This document shows, in pieces, positions 9,365-18,569 of a stretch of 64,000 nt of DNA. Numbering within the stretch: the stretch's first letter is position 1; every line of letters starts with the position of its first letter. Source of the stretch: an uncultured Paracoccaceae bacterium. Its GTDB lineage: Bacteria; Bacteroidota; Bacteroidia; Flavobacteriales; Flavobacteriaceae. The position numbers were made by a program, and so were the translations under genes. The notes under the pieces are model-generated. The model saw nothing but the letters and a program-made list of their open reading frames with translations, made no database searches and was not told the DNA's origin. The stretch lies in the NCBI GenBank assembly GCA_943788135.1, contig CALSPC010000004.1, positions 1-64,000 on the forward strand, given 5' to 3'.

Positions 9365-11914
9365 ATGGATGATAATTTTTCCCCCAGAGTTAAAGACGTT
9401 ATTTCTTTTAGTAAAGAAGAAGCACTACGTTTAGGTCATGATTTTATTGGCACAGAACACCTCATGCTTGGCCTTCTAAGAGATGGTAGCGGCAAGGCTA
9501 TTGATATTTTAAATGCTTTAGATGTCGATCTTAGCCACCTGCGTCGTAAAGTAGAGATCTTAAGCCCATCCAATCCCAATATTTTGATTTCTTCTAACGA
9601 GAAAAAAAATCTGCATTTAACACGACAAGCTGAACGCGCTCTAAAAACAACATTTTTGGAAGCTAAACTCTTTCAAAGTAAATCTATAAATACCGCACAT
9701 TTACTACTCTGTGTATTGAGAAATGAAAACGATCCTACAACAAAGCTTTTAAATAAATTAAAAGTAGACTACGAAAGTGTTAAAGAACAATTTAAATTCA
9801 TGATTACAAACGACGACGATTACTCAGATACCCCTAGAGCAGAGTCTTTTTCGAGCGAAGATATGCCTAAAGACGAAAATAAAGACAGCTCAACAAGTCA
9901 AAGTAGCAACCAAAAAGGCGGCAAAAAATCTAAAACTCCTGTATTAGACAATTTTGGAAGAGACCTTACGGCTATGGCAGAACAAGGAAAATTAGACCCT
10001 GTAGTCGGTCGTGAAAAAGAAATTCAACGGGTGTCTCAAATTTTAAGTCGCCGTAAGAAAAATAATCCGCTACTCATTGGAGAACCTGGCGTGGGCAAAT
10101 CTGCCATCGCAGAAGGATTGGCTATTCGAATTATAAAACGTAAAGTCTCTCGGATTTTGTTCAACAAAAGAGTGGTCACTTTAGATTTAGCCAGTATTGT
10201 AGCCGGCACCAAATACCGCGGACAGTTTGAAGAACGTATGAAAGCTGTTATGAATGAGTTAGAAAAAAATGATGATATCATTTTATTTATAGACGAAATT
10301 CACACCATTGTAGGTGCTGGAGGTGCCACAGGGAGTTTAGATGCTTCAAACATGTTTAAACCGGCCTTAGCACGTGGAGAACTCCAGTGTGTTGGCGCAA
10401 CTACACTTGACGAATACAGACAGCATATCGAAAAAGATGGTGCATTAGAACGCCGTTTTCAAAAGGTAATCGTTGAACCTACTTCGGTAAGTGAAACTAT
10501 AGAAATCTTAAATAACATTAAAAACAAATACGAAGACCATCACAATGTAGAATACACAGATGCTGCTATTGAAGCCTGTGTTAAGTTGACCAATCGTTAT
10601 ATGTCGGATCGATTTTTACCCGACAAAGCTATTGATGCCCTAGACGAGGCTGGATCTAGAGTTCATATTACAAATATAGATGTCCCTAGTCAAATTGTTG
10701 AACTAGAAGCTGAACTTGAAGAAGTCAAAGCAACTAAAAACTCTGTTGTTAAAAAACAAAAGTACGAGGAGGCAGCCAAACTAAGAGATGATGAAAAGCG
10801 TTTAGAAAAAAGTCTTACCGAAGCTCAAGAAAAATGGGAAACTGAATCGAAATTAAATCGAATTGTAGTCTCCGAAGACAATGTGGCGGAAGTAGTATCA
10901 ATGATGACCAGTATCCCTGTGAACCGTATTGCACAAACAGAAAGCAATAAATTGTCTAAACTTCCAGAACTCATTAGCGGAAAAGTGATTGGACAAGACG
11001 AGGCAGTTGAAAAGGTGGTGAAAGCTATTCAGAGGAATCGTGCAGGACTTAAAGATCCTAATAAGCCTATTGGGTCATTTATATTTTTAGGGCAGACTGG
11101 AGTTGGTAAAACACAGCTCGCTAAGGTATTGGCCAAAGAATTATTTGACAGTGAAGACACACTTGTAAGAATTGATATGAGTGAATACATGGAAAAATTT
11201 GCTATCTCTAGATTGGTCGGTGCACCTCCAGGCTATGTTGGCTATGAAGAGGGTGGGCAACTCACTGAGAAAATTCGACGCAAACCTTATGCCGTAGTGC
11301 TTCTTGATGAAATTGAAAAAGCTCACCCCGATGTGTTTAACATGCTTCTTCAAGTGCTTGATGATGGCTTTTTGACCGATAGCTTAGGGCGTAAGATAGA
11401 TTTTAGTAATACCATAATTATCATGACTTCAAATATTGGGGCTCGAAAACTGAAAGATTTTGGGTCTGGTGTTGGATTTGGAACTGCAGCTCAAAAATCG
11501 CAAGAGGCTTCAAATGCGCGTTCTGTAATTGAAAATGCGCTTAAAAAGGCCTTTGCACCAGAATTTCTTAACAGAATTGATGATGTCGTTGTGTTTAATA
11601 ATCTAGAAAAAGAAGATATTGATCGTATTATTGATATTGAACTTGCCAAGCTTCTAGAACGCATTTCTGAACTGGGTTACACCCTTAAGTTAAGTAAAAA
11701 AGCAAAACGTTTTATTGCAGATAAAGGCTTCGATAAACAATACGGTGCACGTCCTTTAAAACGTGCCATTCAAAAATATATCGAAGATGCTCTTGCTGAA
11801 GAAATCATAAAATCAAATGTCCATGAAGGCGATACTATTACGCTAGATGTCGGAAAGGACGATTCAAAATTAGACGTCAAGATATCGACATCAAATGAAG
11901 CAAAAAAATCTTAA
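9365..11914 (+). CDS. clpC: ATP-dependent Clp protease ATP-binding subunit ClpC
   Basis: 849 residues in standard Hsp100 class I order: Clp N-domain repeats (1-145), AAA+ module 1 with Walker [10 protein letters not shown] near 239, a short middle region with a UVR-like helix ([17 protein letters not shown], about 460-475), AAA+ module 2 with Walker [10 protein letters not shown] near 576. The tripeptide VGF at 703-705 lies in the loop that docks into ClpP, which ClpB lacks. It unfolds substrates and feeds them to ClpP. The gene stands alone with its own terminator. The clpP partner is not in this window. Confidence 0.96.
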   Translation: MDDNFSPRVKDVISFSKEEALRLGHDFIGTEHLMLGLLRDGSGKAIDILNALDVDLSHLRRKVEILSPSNPNILISSNEKKNLHLTRQAERALKTTFLEAKLFQSKSINTAHLLLCVLRNENDPTTKLLNKLKVDYESVKEQFKFMITNDDDYSDTPRAESFSSEDMPKDENKDSSTSQSSNQKGGKKSKTPVLDNFGRDLTAMAEQGKLDPVVGREKEIQRVSQILSRRKKNNPLLIGEPGVGKSAIAEGLAIRIIKRKVSRILFNKRVVTLDLASIVAGTKYRGQFEERMKAVMNELEKNDDIILFIDEIHTIVGAGGATGSLDASNMFKPALARGELQCVGATTLDEYRQHIEKDGALERRFQKVIVEPTSVSETIEILNNIKNKYEDHHNVEYTDAAIEACVKLTNRYMSDRFLPDKAIDALDEAGSRVHITNIDVPSQIVELEAELEEVKATKNSVVKKQKYEEAAKLRDDEKRLEKSLTEAQEKWETESKLNRIVVSEDNVAEVVSMMTSIPVNRIAQTESNKLSKLPELISGKVIGQDEAVEKVVKAIQRNRAGLKDPNKPIGSFIFLGQTGVGKTQLAKVLAKELFDSEDTLVRIDMSEYMEKFAISRLVGAPPGYVGYEEGGQLTEKIRRKPYAVVLLDEIEKAHPDVFNMLLQVLDDGFLTDSLGRKIDFSNTIIIMTSNIGARKLKDFGSGVGFGTAAQKSQEASNARSVIENALKKAFAPEFLNRIDDVVVFNNLEKEDIDRIIDIELAKLLERISELGYTLKLSKKAKRFIADKGFDKQYGARPLKRAIQKYIEDALAEEIIKSNVHEGDTITLDVGKDDSKLDVKISTSNEAKKS

Positions 11915-11920
11915 AACTAA

Positions 11921-11948
11921 AGCCTCACAATGTGGGGCTTTTTTTTTA
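11921..11948 (+). terminator. Intrinsic terminator of clpC
   Basis: AGCCTCACA pairs with TGTGGGGCT (one T-G wobble) around a minimal loop, followed by nine Ts (11940-11948), seven bases after the clpC stop. Confidence 0.85.
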
Positions 11949-11956
11949 TGAACTCG

Positions 11957-13456
11957 TTAATCAAATAAAACGTCGTTTTCTAGCTCAAGGTTTTGAATAA
12001 ACTGGACAGCATTTATGATGTCATTATGTAAAACTCTATCTTGAGTCACCTTAGAAATTCCAGTTCTGAAGCTAGACACAAATGCTTCTAAAAACGGAGC
12101 TGTTTTTTGAGTCCTAAAAAACAAAGCCTGAGAAGCCGAAAGTAATTCAATTGCTAAAATTCGTTCAACATTTTCTAGAATTTGATAGGCTTGAATGGCT
12201 GCATTAGCACCCATGCTCACGTGATCTTCTTGCCCATTGGAAGACACAATTGAATCAATACTTGCAGGCGTGGCCAATTGTTTGTTTGAACTCACTATAC
12301 TGGCTGCTGTATATTGCGGAATCATTAAGCCTGAATTTAACCCCGATTTTTCTACTAAAAAAGAAGGTAAACCCCGTAAACCCGAAATTAACTGATAGGT
12401 TCTTCGTTCAGAAATATTGCCTAACTCCGCCATGGAAATTTTTAAAAAATCAAATCCAAAAGCTAAGGATTGCCCATGAAAATTACCGCCTGAAATGATT
12501 TTATCGTCTTTGGAGAAAATATTAGGATTATCTGTGACAGCGTTAATTTCGGTAATAAACGTGTTTTTTACAAAAGCCAACGTATCTTTAGTTGCACCAT
12601 GTACCTGTGGCATACAACGAAAGGAATAGGGATCTTGCACATGTTTCTTTGGTTGTTTCATTAAGTCACTGTCTTCTAAAAAACTGAGAATCCGTGCTGC
12701 TGTTTTAATTTGCCCATTTTGTGGTCTTACCAATTGAACCAAAGGGTCAAAAGGCTCAATTCGACCATGGTATGCATCAAGAGATAAGGCCCCGATAAGG
12801 TCGGACATATATGATAATTTGAAAGATTTCAACAAACAATGCACGCCATAAGCCGTCATAAATTGTGTGCCATTAAGCAATGCTAAGCCTTCTTTGGATT
12901 GAAGCGTTATCGGCGTCCAATCAAAATGACGTAAGACTTCAGCGGTGGCGGTTTGCTGGCCTTTAAACCAAACCTTGCCTTCTCCAATAAGTGGCAATGC
13001 CAAATGCGCTAGTGGCGCCAAATCTCCAGAAGCACCAAGTGATCCTTGTGTGTAAATCACAGGCAAAATATCATTATTATAAAAGGAAACTAATCGATTT
13101 ACAGTTTCTAACTGAACACCACTATGCCCGTAACTCAATGCTTTAATTTTCAATAATAGCATCAATTTTATAATAGATTTTGGTACTAAATCGCCTGTTC
13201 CACACGCATGAGATCGCACTAAATTTTCTTGTAATTTAGTTAGGTTTTCAGAGTGTATCCGTACGTCACATAAAGCCCCAAATCCTGTATTAATGCCGTA
13301 TATTGGATCAGAAGTAGTCGCGATTTTTTGATCTAAATAGGCGCGACACTCTTGAATTTTTTGAATCACTTCAACTGAAAGCTTAAGCTTTGAATCTTCA
13401 AGGATTAAAGTTTTAAGCCTGGCCAAACTTAATGGTTTCGTGGTTACTTCATGCAT
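11957..13456 (-). CDS. hutH: Histidine ammonia-lyase
   Basis: 499 residues. The MIO cofactor tripeptide Ala142-Ser143-Gly144 (GSLGASGDLAPLAHL) is at the same position as in the Pseudomonas enzyme. The selectivity pair is Ser-His (LVRSHACG), as in histidine lyases rather than tyrosine or phenylalanine lyases, and the YSFRCMPQVHG block also fits HAL. It deaminates L-histidine to trans-urocanate. No hutU, hutI or hutG lies nearby, so the rest of the histidine pathway must be elsewhere. It converges on clpC. Confidence 0.93.
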   Translation of the reverse strand: MHEVTTKPLSLARLKTLILEDSKLKLSVEVIQKIQECRAYLDQKIATTSDPIYGINTGFGALCDVRIHSENLTKLQENLVRSHACGTGDLVPKSIIKLMLLLKIKALSYGHSGVQLETVNRLVSFYNNDILPVIYTQGSLGASGDLAPLAHLALPLIGEGKVWFKGQQTATAEVLRHFDWTPITLQSKEGLALLNGTQFMTAYGVHCLLKSFKLSYMSDLIGALSLDAYHGRIEPFDPLVQLVRPQNGQIKTAARILSFLEDSDLMKQPKKHVQDPYSFRCMPQVHGATKDTLAFVKNTFITEINAVTDNPNIFSKDDKIISGGNFHGQSLAFGFDFLKISMAELGNISERRTYQLISGLRGLPSFLVEKSGLNSGLMIPQYTAASIVSSNKQLATPASIDSIVSSNGQEDHVSMGANAAIQAYQILENVERILAIELLSASQALFFRTQKTAPFLEAFVSSFRTGISKVTQDRVLHNDIINAVQFIQNLELENDVLFD

Positions 13457-13550
13457 TAGATTAGAATCGAATTGTATTCCTCAAATTTGATAATTACTTA
13501 AGAAATACGCAAATAATTGTTAAATTATTAATTTAACTAAGAGATATACT

Positions 13551-13558
13551 TATTTTTG
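13551..13558 (+). promoter_or_regulatory. Probable -7 element (TATTTTTG) of the TlpA-like gene
   Basis: TATTTTTG matches TAnnTTTG, 37 nt before the ATG. No TTTG is seen at the usual upstream distance, and the motif is common in AT-rich DNA, so confidence is low. Confidence 0.35.
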
Positions 13559-13595
13559 TGCCAATTACATATTTAATTTCTAAAAAATAAACGCC

Positions 13596-14630
13596 ATGAA
13601 ACCCTTATTTACTATATTTCTATCTATACTATTAGTTGGATCTTGCTCAGAAACCCCAAAAAATTACGTGACTCTTTCTGGAAAAATTACCAATTCTAAT
13701 GAATTAAAAAAATTAACCATCTCTAATAGAGAAGGCTATAGTAAAGAAATTTCACTCAGAAAGGATGGCTCTTTTAATGACACACTTAACGTTAAAGAAG
13801 GAATTTACCGATTTTACGATGGCAATGAAGTTGGTCGTATTTATTTAAAAAATAACAATACCATTTCATTTACCCTAGATACAAAAGCCTTTGATGAGAC
13901 TTTGAAATTCAAAGGCGATGACGCAGACAGGAGTAATTTTATAATTGCTAATAGTTTGCTTCAGGAAAAATTCCTAACTGCTGATATTTTTGACGGTACA
14001 GAAGCTGAATTTTCAAAAACATTTAAGGATTTAAAGGCTGCTTATACAGAGCTGAAAGGCGACTACAAAACACTTGATGCCGCATACTTTACAGACTTAG
14101 ACGAAAATTTCAAAGCGATGGAAAAATCTTACACAAGTTATTTCAAGCAAAAACTTAAAATGAAAGCACTTTTCGCAAAAGGAACACCTTCACCAACGTT
14201 TTCGAACTATGAAAACCACAATGGAAAAACCAACTCTTTAAGCGACTTTAAAGGCAAGTATGTATACATTGATATTTGGGCGACTTGGTGTGGACCTTGT
14301 AAAGCAGAAATTCCAGCTCTAAAAGCATTAGAATCAAAATACCACAATAGAAATATTGAGTTTGTAAGTATTTCTGTAGATGATGCTAGACGAAGCGGAA
14401 CAATGGAAAAAGCACATGAGGCGTGGAAAACCATGGTAACTGAAAAAGAATTAACAGGCGTGCAATTGTTTACGGGTAATGGTTGGGAGGCAGACTTTGT
14501 TCAAAATTATAAAGTTAATGGTATCCCTCGATTTATATTAATAGATCCAAATGGAAATATTGTAGATGCAGATGCACCACGCCCATCGAGTAAAAAACTT
14601 ACCGAACTTTTAGAAAACCTTGGCGTTTAA
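13596..14630 (+). CDS. TlpA-like thioredoxin-fold lipoprotein (thiol-disulfide oxidoreductase)
   Basis: 344 residues. A lipoprotein signal ends in VGSC (Cys18), so the mature protein is membrane-anchored outside the cytoplasm. Residues about 25-110 look like the DUF4369-type beta domain often found in Bacteroidota TlpA proteins; the C-terminal half is a thioredoxin fold with the redox motif Cys232-Gly-Pro-Cys235 (WATWCGPCKAEIP) and a cis-Pro region GIPRFILID. It probably reduces or shuffles disulfides of envelope proteins; the specific substrate is unknown. It converges on the ytxJ gene with only 4 nt between stops. Confidence 0.9.
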   Translation: MKPLFTIFLSILLVGSCSETPKNYVTLSGKITNSNELKKLTISNREGYSKEISLRKDGSFNDTLNVKEGIYRFYDGNEVGRIYLKNNNTISFTLDTKAFDETLKFKGDDADRSNFIIANSLLQEKFLTADIFDGTEAEFSKTFKDLKAAYTELKGDYKTLDAAYFTDLDENFKAMEKSYTSYFKQKLKMKALFAKGTPSPTFSNYENHNGKTNSLSDFKGKYVYIDIWATWCGPCKAEIPALKALESKYHNRNIEFVSISVDDARRSGTMEKAHEAWKTMVTEKELTGVQLFTGNGWEADFVQNYKVNGIPRFILIDPNGNIVDADAPRPSSKKLTELLENLGV

Positions 14631-14634
14631 AACC

Positions 14635-15015
14635 TTACAAAAAGTTACTAAGTTCTAGCGCATTGATTCCCTCATGAGAGGCATGGTCTATAACTTTGCC
14701 ATCTTTTATAAGTACAACTTGTGGCGATTGATGTACGACATCAAAACGTTCGGCAATAGCATTAGAGATATCGCGGTGATTTAATAAATCGAGATAATGA
14801 GCACCCAACTCAACAGATGAATATGAGAAATGTTTTATGAAATCTGCAAGTACAAACCGACTAATACTACAACGTGTCGAGTGCTTGAATATCAATTGCG
14901 GCGTTGTAAATGATGCAGCTGATATAGCATCCAATTGACCTAAATCTTCTAGTTGTTCTCCTGGCCAGTTAGAGTTTTTGGCTTCTGATTTGAATAATGA
15001 ATCAAAGATTCCCAT
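14635..15015 (-). CDS. ytxJ: Bacillithiol-system redox protein YtxJ
   Basis: 126 residues with the YtxJ (DUF2847) signature: a thioredoxin-like fold and a single active-site cysteine in FKHSTRCSISRF, where a classic thioredoxin would have CxxC. YtxJ proteins are found in bacillithiol-producing bacteria and are thought to act as monothiol bacilliredoxins on bacillithiolated proteins. No bacillithiol biosynthesis gene (bshA, bshB, bshC) is in the window. Opposite strand to both neighbours. Confidence 0.88.
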   Translation of the reverse strand: MGIFDSLFKSEAKNSNWPGEQLEDLGQLDAISAASFTTPQLIFKHSTRCSISRFVLADFIKHFSYSSVELGAHYLDLLNHRDISNAIAERFDVVHQSPQVVLIKDGKVIDHASHEGINALELSNFL

Positions 15016-15140
15016 AGTATCTTATTTAATTTCTTATATAAAACCGACTAAAAGTCAGTTGATTAAGGTTAATAATGCCATTTTGACGTTCTAAAAAAAA
15101 TGGTAAGGTTCTTGAAAATCGTTAAACAAAAAAACCCATT

Positions 15141-17747
15141 ATGAACTTTAACAATTATACAATAAAAACCCAAGAAGCCCTACAACATGCGCAACAAATT
15201 GCACAAGGCTACGGGCATCAACACATAGAAAACGAACATGTATTCAAATCAATTTACGTAGTAGATCAGAATGTATTGCCGTTTTTTTTTAAAAAGTTAA
15301 ACCTTAATTCAACGCTTGTTTTACAACTTTTAGAGAAAGAACTAGAATCCTTCCCAAAAGTGAGTGGTGGAGATATTATGCTTTCAAAAGCAGGAATGCA
15401 GTCCCTCAATGAGGCTTCAATTATTGCCAAAAAATCGGGTGGAGAATATGTGGCGATAGAAGATTTATTGTTAGCAATTTTTAATTCTAAAAGTAGGATT
15501 TCACAAATTTTAAAGGATCAAGGAGTTAATGCAAAAGACCTTAAAGCCACAATTGCAAGCTTAAGGAAAGGACATACTGTTCAATCCCAAAACCAAGAAG
15601 AAACCTATAATGCGTTGAACAAATATGCTAAAAATCTTAATCAGATGGCAAAGGACAATCGCTTAGATCCGGTCATTGGACGCGACGAAGAGATTAGACG
15701 TATGCTTCAAATACTCTCTAGACGCACCAAAAATAATCCTATTTTGGTAGGAGAACCGGGGACTGGAAAAACTGCTATTGCCGAGGGCTTGGCACACAGA
15801 ATCATTGCTGGGGACGTTCCTGAAAATCTGAAAAACAAGCAAATATTTGCACTCGATATGGGCGCTTTGATTGCAGGAGCAAAATACAAAGGTGAGTTTG
15901 AAGAGCGTTTAAAAGCGGTCATCAAAGAAGTCACCGAAAGTGAAGGCGATATTGTCCTTTTTATTGATGAGATACATACCTTAGTAGGTGCAGGTGGTGG
16001 AGAAGGTGCCATGGATGCTGCAAACATTTTGAAACCTGCTTTAGCGCGAGGAGAGTTAAGAGCTATAGGGGCAACAACGTTAGATGAATATCAAAAATAT
16101 TTTGAAAAAGACAAAGCTCTTGAAAGACGATTTCAAAAGGTCATTGTAGATGAGCCCGATTCAGAAAGTGCTATATCCATCCTAAGAGGTATAAAAGAAA
16201 AATATGAGATCCATCATAAAGTTCGAATTAAGGATGAGGCTATTATTGGAGCGGTCGAACTCTCTACACGCTATATAAATAATCGTTTTTTGCCTGACAA
16301 AGCCATTGATTTAATGGACGAAGCTGCATCAAAACTACGTATGGAAATCAATTCTAAACCAGAAGAATTGGATGTTCTTGACCGGAAAGTCATGCAGCTA
16401 GAAATAGAAATTGAAGCTATTAAACGGGAAAAAGATGAATCCAAATTAAAGGCGTTAAAAGCAGATTTGGCTAATCTTAAAGACGATCGTAATAGTTTGG
16501 AAGCGAAATGGCGTAGTGAAAAAGACCTTGTAGAGAAAATTCAAACTGCAAAATCAGAAATCGAGACTTTCAAAAATGATGCAGAAAAAGCAGAACGTGA
16601 CGGAGATTATGGAACGGTTGCAGAAATCCGCTATGGAAAAATAAAAGACGCCGAAATACAATTGGAAATCTTTCAAAAAGAATTGACAAAAAATCAACAG
16701 ACGGCTCTAATAAAAGAAGAGGTCACTTTAGAAGATATCGCAGAAGTTGTGGCAAAATGGACGGGAATTCCAGTCACAAAAATGATTCAATCTGAAAGGG
16801 AAAAACTATTAAAATTAGAGACCGTTCTTCATAAACGTGTAATTGGACAAAATGAAGCCGTAACTGCTGTAAGTGATGCTGTTCGTCGAAGCAGATCTGG
16901 ATTACAAAACCCAAATAAACCTATTGGTACATTTCTATTTTTAGGTACAACTGGTGTTGGAAAAACAGAGCTCGCAAAAACATTAGCTGCGTATTTATTT
17001 GATGACGAAAATGCACTCACGCGAATCGACATGAGCGAATACCAAGAACGACATGCGGTTAGCCGTTTGGTTGGTGCGCCTCCAGGGTATGTCGGCTATG
17101 AAGAAGGTGGACAACTTACCGAGGCTGTACGACGAAAACCATATTCTGTGGTTTTATTAGATGAAATTGAAAAAGCACATCCAGATACATTTAATATTTT
17201 ACTTCAAGTTCTTGATGAAGGTCGGTTGACAGACAACAAAGGTCGAATTGCCGATTTTAAAAACAGCATCATAATTATGACATCCAATCTTGGAAGTGAA
17301 TTGATTCAAGAAAAATTTGAAACGATTCCAGATGTTGGCTCCGCTTTAGAAGCTGCTAAAAACGATGTTTTAGGACTATTAAAAAAAGTGGTGAGACCCG
17401 AGTTTTTAAATCGAATTGACGACACTGTTCTCTTCACTCCATTGACACAAAATGATATTGAGGCTATTGTGAATTTACAATTAAAAACGGTAGCCAAATT
17501 AACTAAAAAACAAGGTATTACTTTTGATGCAACTGAAGAAGCAATTAGCTATTTAGCCAAGAAAGGCTACCAACCTGAGTACGGCGCACGCCCTGTAAAA
17601 CGGACTATCCAAAAAGAGGTTCTGAATGCATTAAGTAAAGAACTTCTAGCAGGCACTATCAAAGAGGATAGTATAATTTTATTGGATGTATTTGATGAAC
17701 AAATAGTCTTCAGAAATCAAAGCGATTTAATTTCTGAAAAATTGTAA
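15141..17747 (+). CDS. clpB: Disaggregase ClpB
   Basis: 868 residues: N-domain (1-145), AAA+ module 1 with Walker A GEPGTGKTA near 204, a long coiled-coil middle domain (about 405-525) that separates it from ClpC, and AAA+ module 2 with Walker A GTTGVGKTE near 602. No ClpP-docking VGF/LGF tripeptide is seen after the second module's SNLGSE. With DnaK it extracts polypeptides from aggregates after heat stress. A large stem-loop follows the stop. It lies 3.2 kb from clpC; the two are different Hsp100 classes, not a local duplication. Confidence 0.96.
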   Translation: MNFNNYTIKTQEALQHAQQIAQGYGHQHIENEHVFKSIYVVDQNVLPFFFKKLNLNSTLVLQLLEKELESFPKVSGGDIMLSKAGMQSLNEASIIAKKSGGEYVAIEDLLLAIFNSKSRISQILKDQGVNAKDLKATIASLRKGHTVQSQNQEETYNALNKYAKNLNQMAKDNRLDPVIGRDEEIRRMLQILSRRTKNNPILVGEPGTGKTAIAEGLAHRIIAGDVPENLKNKQIFALDMGALIAGAKYKGEFEERLKAVIKEVTESEGDIVLFIDEIHTLVGAGGGEGAMDAANILKPALARGELRAIGATTLDEYQKYFEKDKALERRFQKVIVDEPDSESAISILRGIKEKYEIHHKVRIKDEAIIGAVELSTRYINNRFLPDKAIDLMDEAASKLRMEINSKPEELDVLDRKVMQLEIEIEAIKREKDESKLKALKADLANLKDDRNSLEAKWRSEKDLVEKIQTAKSEIETFKNDAEKAERDGDYGTVAEIRYGKIKDAEIQLEIFQKELTKNQQTALIKEEVTLEDIAEVVAKWTGIPVTKMIQSEREKLLKLETVLHKRVIGQNEAVTAVSDAVRRSRSGLQNPNKPIGTFLFLGTTGVGKTELAKTLAAYLFDDENALTRIDMSEYQERHAVSRLVGAPPGYVGYEEGGQLTEAVRRKPYSVVLLDEIEKAHPDTFNILLQVLDEGRLTDNKGRIADFKNSIIIMTSNLGSELIQEKFETIPDVGSALEAAKNDVLGLLKKVVRPEFLNRIDDTVLFTPLTQNDIEAIVNLQLKTVAKLTKKQGITFDATEEAISYLAKKGYQPEYGARPVKRTIQKEVLNALSKELLAGTIKEDSIILLDVFDEQIVFRNQSDLISEKL

Positions 17748-17791
17748 CAATTCGACCTTAGACTCGTCTTATAAGTGTTGGTTAGTTAGTT

Positions 17792-17840
17792 AAAAGCAAT
17801 ACAGATTCTATTTTATGGAACAGTATTGCTTTTAATTTTT
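17792..17840 (+). terminator. Stem-loop terminator after clpB
   Basis: A perfect 11-bp stem, AAAAGCAATAC (17792-17802) with GTATTGCTTTT (17823-17833), has a 20-nt loop and is followed by AATTTTT. It lies 45 nt beyond the clpB stop. Confidence 0.65.
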
Positions 17841-18052
17841 AAAACTAGTTTTTCTACATGTATTGAATACATTATTCCATAACCCCAAAATCTTAAACTA
17901 TGACCAATCAAGAAACTTCTAATTGACTTACTCCTACCTCCTACTGGTATGCGTAAGCGGTAACCTTTACATTATAAATATTACAGAGACTGGAGAGATT
18001 ATTCATCAACTCTTAGCCGTCCAATAAATATTTTGCTTAGTTTTGAACTCTG
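17841..18052. other. clpB-smpB intergenic remainder, no gene seen
   Basis: Of the 305 nt between clpB and smpB, the left part holds the clpB terminator. The rest has no credible start-to-stop frame longer than eight codons on the plus strand. A minus-strand frame is open for about 50 codons without a plausible start. No RNA fold was recognised. Confidence 0.5.
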
Positions 18053-18511
18053 ATGAAAAAATCGGTTAACATACAAAATAAAAAAGCGCGCTTTACGTAC
18101 GATCTTTTGGATACGTACACCGCGGGTATTGTATTAACAGGAACTGAAATTAAATCGATTCGAGATAGTAAGGCATCCATTGCTGAAAGTTTTTGTGAGT
18201 TTAACTTAAAAGGAGAGCTTTTTGTGATTAATATGACCATTCAAGAATATGATTTTGGGAATCATTATAATCATGCACCAAAAGCAGAACGCAAGTTATT
18301 ACTGAACAAAAAAGAGCTTAAAAAACTAGAAAAAGAGGTCAAAAACTCTGGACTTACGATTATTCCTTTAAAACTTTTTATCAATGAAAAAGGATTTGCA
18401 AAACTGATCATTTCTTTAGCAAAAGGAAAAAAACTCTATGACAAGCGAGAAACCATCAAAGACCGTGATAATAAACGCGACCTTGATCGTGTGAAGAAGA
18501 ATTTTAAGTAA
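18053..18511 (+). CDS. smpB: SsrA-binding protein SmpB
   Basis: 152 residues with the SmpB signatures: [29 protein letters not shown] at the start, [16 protein letters not shown] in the middle, and a basic C-terminal tail beginning [15 protein letters not shown]. It binds tmRNA and brings it to stalled ribosomes for trans-translation. The tail, which enters the mRNA channel, is complete. The ATG gives the expected conserved N-terminus. The ssrA gene is not in the intergenic region upstream. Confidence 0.96.
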   Translation: MKKSVNIQNKKARFTYDLLDTYTAGIVLTGTEIKSIRDSKASIAESFCEFNLKGELFVINMTIQEYDFGNHYNHAPKAERKLLLNKKELKKLEKEVKNSGLTIIPLKLFINEKGFAKLIISLAKGKKLYDKRETIKDRDNKRDLDRVKKNFK

Positions 18512-18569
18512 TAGTGTAACAACTATTAGTCTCGATAGTCATATATACTATAACCTAGACTTAAATTTA

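Noticed and set aside
11957-13456. HutH as a tyrosine ammonia-lyase for pigment synthesis
   Set aside because: The Ser-His selectivity pair and the YSFRCMPQ block are those of histidine lyases.
9365-17747. clpC and clpB as a local duplication
   Set aside because: They differ in middle domain and ClpP-docking loop and belong to old separate Hsp100 classes.
17840-18000. Open minus-strand frame of about 50 codons between clpB and smpB
   Set aside because: No start codon with a plausible site and no recognisable motifs.
18038-18045. TAGTTTTG as promoter giving a leaderless smpB mRNA
   Set aside because: It fits TAnnTTTG but has no upstream TTTG at the right distance, and the motif arises often in AT-rich DNA.
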